A stretch of 64,000 nt of DNA from Daphnia carinata (taxonomy: Eukaryota > Arthropoda > Branchiopoda > Diplostraca > Daphniidae), in the NCBI RefSeq assembly GCF_022539665.2, contig NC_081339.1, positions 7,871,367 through 7,935,366 on the forward strand, in the 5' to 3' direction. Made by a program: the position numbers and the translations under genes. The notes under the pieces are model-generated. The model was not told where the DNA came from. It worked only from the letters and a program-made list of their open reading frames with translations, and ran no database searches. Positions 55,451 to 64,000 of the stretch are shown here, piece by piece (the first letter of the stretch is position 1; every line of letters starts with the position of its first letter).

Positions 55451-57254
55451 GGCAAAGGATACTGGCCTTGAAAGGTCATCAACAATGCAAAATTTGTAGG
55501 TTGAAATATCACATGTGTTCTCAAACCTGTGGCTCCCTAGTCATTTCATGTAAGTTTCACTTTGGTAAAATCAGGCTGTTCCTCTTTATAATGTTGCCAA
55601 CAGTTAACAACCATCTTTTCAACAATCTCCTTTTCATTTCTAGTTTGCCAAACAACATACACCTTCACCCCGCCCGTCGCTCTGTCTTCACTTCGTCATT
55701 GTGTTATTGTTGTATTGATTTTACACTATCCTACTATTTGTTATATATGCCCATTTGTGTTAAAGAAATAGTGGCAGCATCAATAGCTTTCCACTTTAAA
55801 TTTTTTGAAATGGGTAAAAGAGCTCTTTACAAATATGCACTATACAGCTGGATAATGTTCCGAGGAATACCAATCGTACGCCCAATGCTGGACTTTCTGT
55901 AATCAGCAGCCCATTCCAAAAATTTAGGACAGTTAGTATGCCATGCGTGTTATTGACTGAGACATGTGAGCGCTTATTTCAGACCTCTTCACGTTTCAAA
56001 AGTCTTGAGTTAAAAAGCCGATTTGCGTAATCCTCAAATGTAAATTTCAAGACCGACGCAGTGCTCTGATGCAAATTAGCCATACTAGTACTGCCGATAT
56101 GCATATCAACCCAAGACCTCATCAATCGCTAATTAATTACCATACGGCGTTGCAACAAAAGACTGCGTCAAGAAATTTAACGAAAGAGTTCTTAACCATT
56201 AGTACGATAGCAAGATTTCTTCATTTTATTGCTATTATTATGACTACTTACAAGTATCCGTTGAAATCGCCAACTATTTGTTATACGTCTGGGAAAAACG
56301 ATCATTTTGTTTCGCATATGTTGCCATAACCGACCATTTCTGTTGTTGACTTATTGCTCGAAGGACAGAATGTTATTACATTTTAATCCGGGAGTTCCTC
56401 AACTGATGACAAAAAGTCTAAAAATGAATAGGAAAACTTAGAACAATGAATAAGTCAAGCAGATTTTGGTTTTACATTCACACTGTAAATTAGTTCGATA
56501 TTATGTAACAGCTAATGCACCCATGAACCACGTTATAGTTACCTATCAATTGTTTCTCAACGGAAATGCTAAAAAAAAATGGCGATGACACGAAAAAGTA
56601 GACCATGCGCGACGCTAAACGATAACAATCGTTAATAAGTCGTAAAAATAACCTACAGATCTTCGGCTTTACTTGATATTCATGAATAACACCAAGCATC
56701 GTTACTCCGTCTTTATCTAAAATAATCACTTTGTCAACAACGCAGTGCAATTGCAACGTTAAGCCAAGCAAGTTCGGCATACGAAGCTAAATAATACCTT
56801 ATTTTTTAAAGAAGGGAAGAACGAAAATCTCTGTTTGGCCATTTATCCCGAAAGCCATCAAGAATGCGCAAATGTCAAGAATGGAATACTGGTGCTAGTT
56901 TGGTCGGCTTGCGTCACGGCTACAGGCCTCAGTTAGGAGTAGCGACTTCCAACAGCTTCAAGAAGTTTCAGTTCAAGTCATCGCATGATCCACGTCAATT
57001 TCGTTATTCCTAAAACTAAAATTCCAACAACAATATTATCAATGAACATCCAACAACCGAAACAACTGCAGGATTTTTAAAAGCGGATTGGATCATGGCA
57101 TTAAGTCAGTGCTCATCTAATTAAACGTTCAAGGAAACAGTGGATTTACAGCGGCATACTACCGTTCCAGATGAACAACCGAATACTGGCCGATTCACAG
57201 ATTTATCGTCTGACAAATTCACTGCACCTTCACCTGAAATTTCTTTTTTCATCA

Positions 57255-57440
57255 GGACCTCAGCATTTCCAGCTTTGACTGTATCCTACAGTCAGCCTTA
57301 CTTTGAATAGTGCCTATGTTGGGATTGGTCAAGCTGCCGTAAGCAATGATGCTAGCAACAAATACGTCTAGCTCTCCTTCCAAGCCAGGTTGTAGTTGAA
57401 TACCGGGGGGCAGGTTTGGCTTCAAGCATTTTATGGCGCT
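57255..57440 (-). CDS. Possible short exon or gene fragment
   Basis: An open frame of about 61 codons on the minus strand reads CLKPNLPPGIQLQPGLEGEL, then DVFVASIIAYGSLTNPNIG, and ends at a stop after KLEMLRS. The N-terminal two thirds have protein-like composition; the end may be intron read-through. No clear start codon or splice partner was found, and I do not recognise it. Confidence 0.2.
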
Positions 57441-58823
57441 TCAGGGATGCATTCACACCATAGAAGATATTTCCCTATCCTATAATCAGGGAATTAAGTC
57501 TTCAGATGTTATTCATTTAAGAATGCAAAGTACTTTAGAAAACATTATTGTATGATATGCTTGGTTCAACACAAAAACATGTAAAAGAAACATGTGGCTC
57601 CACATGTGCTGAGAATAGCTTTGGCTACATACAGAAATGCAGTGTTTGTCGAAATTTCAGACCCAGATAGGTCAGGATGTGACTGCTATAACCTTACAAA
57701 ATAGATACATTTCCTGCTCCTATGGAATTATCAAGGCTACCTTTGCATGTTTATGTGGAGATTTCCTTTTACACAAAACCTCAATTGCCACATTGTGTTT
57801 TTGAAGCACTAAACATAGAGACCTTTTTTTTTGAGCCTCTTGCAAGTAATGAAAATTATTTCTAAGCATTGCCTGATTGCTAAAACATAAATCCTTTTAT
57901 CCGCAGCTTGTTTGTTTAGCCGATGGAATGGGCGAAAAGGGAGCTAGAATAAAAATAAATTATTATTTGACGCAGATTTTGAAAATATAAGGCTTTCTTT
58001 GCATTGGAATAACCTTCTATCCTTATGACTCACAAAGGTCGTTAAATTATAGTTAAATACTTTTTAATTGGGATCGAATGACACAACCTTAACAGTACAA
58101 AACTTTGGTGGTAAATGGCAAACAAAATGTCGCGAGCAAAATTTTTTCCAGTGTTCGACGGTTGGCGCTGTTGCCATGAATTTTTATTATGATTCCGTCC
58201 TCGTTTTGGGACTCGTATTGACAAATATTGGCAAAAAAGTCGGGCTTGTTTCGTCATCCTTCTTTTTAAGCCCGAATTTCTCGCGAAAAATATCAGAGTT
58301 CAATTTTGATTAGGGCGAGTGATGTTTGTCGAATTCCAAGCGGTATTATTTTGCAAATTTTGACAAAAGTGGGAAGGTTTAATACCCTTCCCATTTTTTC
58401 ATTATTGGCAAAATTTCAAATTTTGGCTTGAAATACATGAATTCCAGTCAGAGTTGAATGTTTAACACGGAAATCAAATTCATTCTTCAACTGTTGATCA
58501 GTTTTGGAACTAAACGTGAAAAACAACATAAAGTTGGCGTTCCTATTCGCATGGCGTCTTTCTTTTGTTTCTTTTCTTTCCTTGTTATGGTTTGATAATG
58601 TCATTGCGTTTTGGGTTCTCCGCACTCTTCCTAGTCTAGTGAAGAGCTAATGGCTGGGCCTATATGTTTTTTTAAGTATAACATAAAAAGACAAAATAAG
58701 TTCAAATAGTTGTTATGAGAAAATCTCGTTCGTGAGTCATTTACGCAATAAGTCGGTGTATCTCGTTTTGCATTTGCAAGATTACTATTGACTCATACTA
58801 ATCAGCTGTCTGAAGAGTGAAAA

Positions 58824-59899
58824 ATGAACAAAGTTTTGACACAGGAGAATCTGGTAATTCCACTTTATTATTTCCCTGAACTTGATATTCATTTTTTATT
58901 GTTATACTTCAGAGGCAAGAGTTCAGGTGGTTGATAAAAAATGAGGTTCACAAAGTATTCAACCAATTAAAGGAGGTTCTCGAAGCTGCTGCCCGTCGTT
59001 ATCCTGTTGAAATAGCAGAAGTTGATACGCAAGTGAGGCAGGAAAAATATGTCATGGCTACATCAACACAAACGTCTCAGGATCAGTTAAAATGCATTTT
59101 GACAATAACTGGTGACAGCATTACGTCAGCGGTAATTATTGATTACATTCTTTATTGTTATTATTAAATTATCTTACTTATTGAAAATGCTGACTCATTT
59201 TCATTTAGGACATGACATTGAAACTTCATAAGCATCCAAATGTAGTGTATCATACAACAATTGCTGCAGAATCTCCTTGGCGCCTCCAGCAAATACAAGA
59301 TTCAGGAAACTATTTAAGGATGGCTTTGTCCAGTTTGTCCTTAATACCTGATGAGCTAGAATATTTATCTGCTGAAGAAGTGTTGACTGACCTTGATTTG
59401 GTCTTGGGAAAAATTAATCGCGCCCGCAGCACATTGGCTATTCCTCGAAAAAGGACGATTGATGAACTGATGAATAGTAAAAATATGGTGAGTTTGAAGC
59501 TAACCTTTTGTTTGGCATAACTTTAACAACCCCAAATTTCTGACTGATATAGAAAACTCTCACACCTGCTCTTCCAAGTGATTTGGCTGTTAGTTTCTAT
59601 CTTCAAGCACATAAGCTTATTTTTGCAGTATACCACCTTACCCAGGCAGGGGGTACTGTGAAGTTTGAAACACTGCAGTCAGAAAGCCCTGTTACTTGGC
59701 TGAATGAAGTTCTTGTATTGTTGAGTGTAGCGCTGCAGCGCGCCCAACAACTGCGAGACAAAGTAATATATTGCAATTCGTTACTTGTTAATGGATGGTT
59801 GTTAAATTTTATTGACTTTGGTTTCAGGTATCGGTTTTCTTGCAGTACCAAATCCACAATGTGTCGTCAGAGGCCACACCAGTACCATTATTCCAATAA
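58824..59899 (+). CDS. rogdi: Rogdi homologue, five exons, 269 residues
   Basis: Rogdi is a conserved leucine-zipper-type protein linked to the Rabconnectin-3/RAVE machinery of the V-ATPase and to neuronal function in animals. Exons are 58824-58853, 58913-59131, 59209-59487, 59553-59762 and 59828-59899, all phase 0, with introns of 59-77 bp. The spliced start MNKVLTQENLRQEFRWLIKN places the FRW-L-NEVH block as in other animals. Further family blocks: VFNQLKEVLEAAARRY, SPWRLQQIQDSGNYL, PALPSDLAVSFYLQAHKL, VYHLTQAGG and WLNEVLVLLSVALQRAQQLR, then DKVSVFLQYQ. Human rogdi is 287 residues, so length fits. The C-terminal tail (ATPVPLFQ) differs from vertebrates. I am confident of the identity. Confidence 0.93.
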
Positions 59900-59917
59900 T
59901 TTAGTTTCACGAATTCG

Positions 59918-59923
59918 TTTATT
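59918..59923 (-). terminator. Candidate polyadenylation signal of carboxypeptidase D
   Basis: AATAAA on the minus strand, about 245 bases past the stop codon at 60167. It lies just 19 bases from the rogdi stop codon on the other strand, so the two convergent transcripts probably overlap at their 3' ends. Confidence 0.45.
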
Positions 59924-60166
59924 TCATCTTCCCGCTCCGTGTATAGTATTGTGTGCATAGTTTTCGTTGCTGTACAACAATACAGCAGTAGACACGTGTT
60001 AATTATCCCAGATAAGTAATGATGACAAGGCACGTCATGATTAGGTAGATAACAGGAAACTTGCAAATTACGGGATTACATTATTCACCTTCACACGTTA
60101 AAATCAGATCTAATTAAAAAAATAATAACATTTGAGAAATAAGTTGCTCTGGCCATTATAGTTGAA

Positions 60167-63100
60167 TCACATGGCAGGCCTAGAACTCTTCCGAAGGTCG
60201 ACCAATTGCTCCTCTTCCAAGCTCGAAGATGTAGCGCTATTAAAATCCTCCAGCTCATCACTACTCGAGGTATCATCACGATACTGACCCAATCTTGCTC
60301 CCAAAACTTTGCCTTTTGGCCTAATAGGTCGGAATGGTGAATCTCCCGATCCTTCTTGCACTGCTCGAATCGGTGGCCGCATCTTGAAATGCTGATGTTG
60401 CGAATGCTGGACAAAAAGTTCTTCATCGCTTGAGCTACTATCAATCAGCACGGGTGCCATGTTCTCCCGATCTGTTTGCTGGAGTAACTGGAAACCCCAT
60501 TGGCTAGATTTCTTCTTACGCTGAGCCTTGCGTTTCTCATAACAAGAACAGCAACACAGTACTATTGTCAGCAGCGAAAGAAGTAGAGAACCCATTAGGA
60601 TGACGAAAACCATACGTGGCAGTCCGCCTACTCTTTGGTCTCGTGAGAGCTGAATGACTATCTGACTGGCCCCGCCATCTGACACTGTCACCACCTTAGA
60701 ATTAAATAAACCATTCATCAGCAATAAAAAATTAATGAAATTAAAGCAAAGTATCATACCTTTGTTTTTTTAACGTAATCAGACGACAGAATTTCAATTG
60801 CATATTCCCCACGAGCTAGAGCAATCCAGAACTGACCGTCTCGGGTTGTTGAAACAACCAAACTGAGAGTTTGAAAAAGATAATAATTGAATTTTATGGA
60901 TACGGTATACATTTTCTTACCTATCAGCAGATGAAATCAATGCTCTTCGTGCTGCAGTTACTTTAATTACAGCAGCAAGTGGTTGACCGAACTGGCTTGT
61001 AACCACCCCAGCGATACCCTGACGGGCTGTGAGGAACAGTTGAAACAGAGCAACTCGATGAGAAGTAAGGATGGTATTAGTTTGATGAGACTCCGCGCAA
61101 CAAGAGAGCCCAAGGCGGAACGCAATGCTACCATTGCTGACTTCACTGATATGATTGAGAAACGTGGACGATTGGCGCTCACCCTGAGCACAATCGCTTG
61201 ACCCTTGCATTTGGTGGTCGTAGGTTTCAACTAACTGTTTTTCACGGAATTGCTTCAGTCCCGATAATGAAGATCCAGCGATCCCAATCCATTGAAATTC
61301 AGGAGTCAAAACCATTGTAAACTTCTCCCGTTCCACAAATTGAATTATAGCTTCTTCGGCATTGGTTTTGGCACTTGACGTTGTTGCACAATCCGCGTCG
61401 GCCGTAGAAGGGTCGGCGTCGAAAATCAAATGCATCGATACACTCTTGATTACGCTTAGCGCGTCAGACTCGGAAGATATTAAGGCATCAACCAGGTTGA
61501 GCAGAAATGTCCGGCCTGATGCAGCAGCTGCTCGATCGATTCCATTAACCACCAGCACTTTAGGTTGGTGAAGCTTGGTAACCGTCCCCATTTGGATAGA
61601 CTGCTTTCGTGTGACACAATTTGCAGCTGCTCCATCTCCTATTTCTAATACCCATACTGGCTGCTCCGATTGCTGCTCTGGTGATTTTACACTGAGAATA
61701 ATATTGCGGCAAAAATGAAGTCGATATTTAACACTTGGAATTGCAACAAGTTTACCTGTATAAGCATAGCAAATTGGGTGCCTGCTTGACTTTCTTTTTC
61801 AGCAAACTCTCTAGTTCATCAGAAGGCAGTTGCACAACTTTGATAGGAGGTAATACAGTTGTTGTTGGCGAATTTATTTTTCCTGGTGAAGGCGGTATGG
61901 AAAGGCGAATCATTTCACCAACATTGACGCGTTGCAGTGTAAAATTTACAACACCAGCTCCATCTGAAGGCACGTTAACGGTTTTGCTGAGCGACTGGAA
62001 CCTAAAAGTATAAAGCACTCAAAACTAGTTTGCATTTGAATGTTGATAGTGGTGGATACCCTATTGCACTAGCAGTCACGTGATATTCACCAGGTAGTAG
62101 GAGTCTCCAGTAGTCGCCATCAATATAGCTTCGGACATTTTTTCCTTCGAAACCAGCCACAGCTATGGAAGCATTAAAGATGGGGAAACCATTTGTGTCC
62201 ATTACAAAGCCCTTAAGACCGTGATGAACTTGCTCGATGTACTCTAAGAGCGACTGGCGGTTCAATTCCCAATAGTGCTTCATATCCTTAGCCTTTGGAT
62301 ATTTGAAGCAACTCACTTCCACAGTGATTTCCATATCATTTGTATGGACGTAGTTCCAATCTTGCATGCCGCCGGAAACGCTGTACCAGTGAGCACCATT
62401 CGTAATTCCATCCTTAAAGGATTCGTCGAGAACACCCAATAAGCGGCCAGCAAGACTCTGATGGCAAGGTTTCCCCAAGTGCATGGTAGGATGTGCATAG
62501 CTGTAAGTCTTGGCAAGTTTGCGGAAGAGCGCATCGTCAGGTGAAGGGCTATCAATCTTGCTCTTGCCCTGAGGATTGTCATCGAATGGATAATTGGCCA
62601 CCAGCGAACCACCATGAAGATTGGCAGACAAAACAAACGGGAGGGACTGTGACCAATTCATCACCGCAAGTGTTTCAGGTTGGAAGCTCGCATTATCATC
62701 CTTAGGGAAATACTGATCCGGAAAATCACGATTCAAATCGACTTGGTTGGCGTTTCCCCGTCCATAGCCACCATTTTCATCCCCTTCAAGGGCTATTTCG
62801 TAACCATCAGGATTCATTGATGGCATTAAATGAATACGTGTTGAGTCTATTAATTTTGTGATCCGGTCATCTCTACCATAACCATTGGTTAAAGTGATGG
62901 CAAGATTTAAAATCAGTTCACGTCCTACAACCTCATTGCCGTGCCTAAAACGAAGAAAACATAGTACACAGATTTTAATAAAATTTTTAAAAAAGCATAC
63001 TTACATATTTGCGATATATTTAAATTCCGGCTCGCTAGGTTCGTGTTGGCCCGGATTATCAGATATCTCTAAGACCTAGAAAGTTACAATAAAAGTTTCT

Positions 63101-64000
63101 GAACAAATTTCGTAAGTAATACATTAAATAATATCCTCACATAAAGCTCGCGGCCTTGTATGCTTTGTCCAATGGTATACAGCCGTGTAATGGTCGGGAA
63201 GGCCTCAGTGATTCTTTTTAGCAATGTTTCCATTTCGGTATAGTTGTGGTGTCCGAATTCCATGTAAATTTTGCTGTCCTTGTCCGGTAGATCTGGGATG
63301 GCACGCGTCATTCTGATGTTTAGTGTGGTAGGCGCATCTTCCATGACCGAAACGTTATGAATTTCAACATCTTGATAGCCAAATGCGGAAACTTGCAACG
63401 AATAATTCCCTGGTAGAAGGAGTCGCCAATATTCCCCATCATTGGTTGTTTTCACGTCATATTCGACACCAACAACTGTGATCCGAGCCCTAGGAATAGC
63501 TTCATTCGTCTGGTGATCAGTCACCAAGCCCTTCACTCCCAAATGAACAGCCTGCATATATCTGATTAGGCTTTGGCGGTTTCCTTGCCACTCGAGTTGA
63601 AGGTTGGAGGCATTTGGATACTTGCAACACGATAGCTCGACCGTAATTTCGAAACAATTGGAAAAGACGTAGTTGAAATCTTGCATTCCACCTTAAAATA
63701 TTCGTTTGAATTATTGTGCCATTCCAAGTTTAACATTTGTGCGTGACAAACCTGGAACATCGTACCAGAACGCTCCGTTGGTGATACCGTCTGTAAAGTT
63801 ATCTCCTTGACACAAGTTGCCCTTATGCATGAAAAGATGATTTGATGCGTAAACTCGGGCCAAATGCTTGAAAAAAGTGTCGTCCGGGGCTTTCCCCTCT
63901 AGGCAACATTCACGATGGAGAGCAGTGTCGTCAAAAGGGTAACTAGCAACAACTGAACCACCGTGAAGATTTGCTGATAATACAAAAGGATTATTGACAA
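60167..64000 (-). CDS. CPD: Carboxypeptidase D (silver-type), C-terminal part, cut by the window edge
   Basis: Carboxypeptidase D is a trans-Golgi type I membrane metallocarboxypeptidase that trims C-terminal Lys/Arg from processed peptides. The window holds the end of CP domain 1 (LHGGSV-like motif near 63970, catalytic ITVELSCCKYP near 63630, then its transthyretin-like module), all of domain 2 and a third domain. Domain 2 has zinc motif HGNEVVGREL (about 62935), DLNRDFPD, NLHGGSLVANYP, GGMQDWNYV and catalytic EVSCFKYP, so it should be active. The third domain (about 60790-61700) lacks the zinc and catalytic residues. A transmembrane helix (VFVILMGSLLLSLLTIVLCC, near 60540-60605) follows, then a cytoplasmic tail with acidic clusters (DSSSSDEEL, DDTSSSDELEDF) that fit Golgi-endosome sorting. 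The 5' end lies beyond 64000. Introns are short. Confidence 0.95.
60790..61700 (-). other. Inactive third carboxypeptidase domain of CPD
   Basis: Aligned to domains 1 and 2, the strand and helix leading to the active site survive (PKVLVVNGIDRAAAASGRTF, then LLNLVDAL), but the H-G-N-E zinc motif is replaced by D-R-A-A-type sequence. The strand that carries the catalytic Glu reads FRLGLSCC instead of VELSCC, a Glu to Gly change. The domain is still followed by a transthyretin-like module. Loss of catalysis in domain III is known in vertebrate CPD; here it is read directly from the sequence. Confidence 0.75.

Larger units (their letters stand above)
54546..58823. other. Gene-poor, repeat-rich region between the inverted repeat and rogdi
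   Basis: About 4.3 kb without a gene I can name. Contents: a palindrome near 54684-54706 next to a T18-type run at 54741-54758; two degenerate copies of a coding-like block at 54955-55450; and a short open frame at about 57255-57440 on the minus strand. Other frames (55438-55902, 56069-56329, 56490-56780, 58042-58313) have no support beyond length. The rogdi promoter should lie at the right end. Confidence 0.5.

Overview
The window looks like arthropod nuclear DNA, most likely from a small-genome crustacean of the Daphnia type. The evidence is intron-split genes with many 60-110 bp GT-AG introns, recognisable animal housekeeping genes, closely packed neighbours and AT-rich intergenic DNA with poly-A/T runs. 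The organism call is inference; no marker sequence settles it.

Layout: transportin-3 (421-4218, minus); a small secreted Ala/Tyr/Pro-rich protein (5111-5887, plus); a 4.2 kb gene-poor stretch; a giant membrane-anchored mucin-like gene (10143-40632, plus); a DDX52/Rok1 DEAD-box helicase (41056-43249, minus); a short region with unidentified exons and a four-copy tandem repeat; an intronless gene combining long coiled coils, an eIF4G-type core and a KH domain (45771-49331, minus); a candidate small gene; a 3.7 kb, near-perfect inverted repeat (about 50800-54545) whose arms carry a strongly structured RNA-like element and whose loop carries tRNA-like sequences; a repeat-rich gene desert; rogdi (58824-59899, plus); and the 3' part of carboxypeptidase D (60167 to past 64000, minus).

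The centrepiece is the mucin-like gene. Splicing nine exons by visible GT-AG sites gives one frame of about 8,775 codons: a signal peptide split over exons 1 and 2, a short six-cysteine region, about 8,000 residues of Thr/Ser-rich sequence mostly in a single 16 kb exon, an octapeptide Glu/Pro/Thr array, a poly-Ser linker, one transmembrane helix and a roughly 300-residue C-terminal region with no family I recognise. The Thr/Ser part is built of nested repeats around a recurring hydrophobic motif. I see no operon-like functional linkage between the genes; the other conserved genes are housekeeping neighbours.

The two observations I find most likely to be undescribed are the mucin architecture and the eIF4G/KH chimera; the inverted repeat with its structured element is third. 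All names rest on reading the translations, not on database searches.
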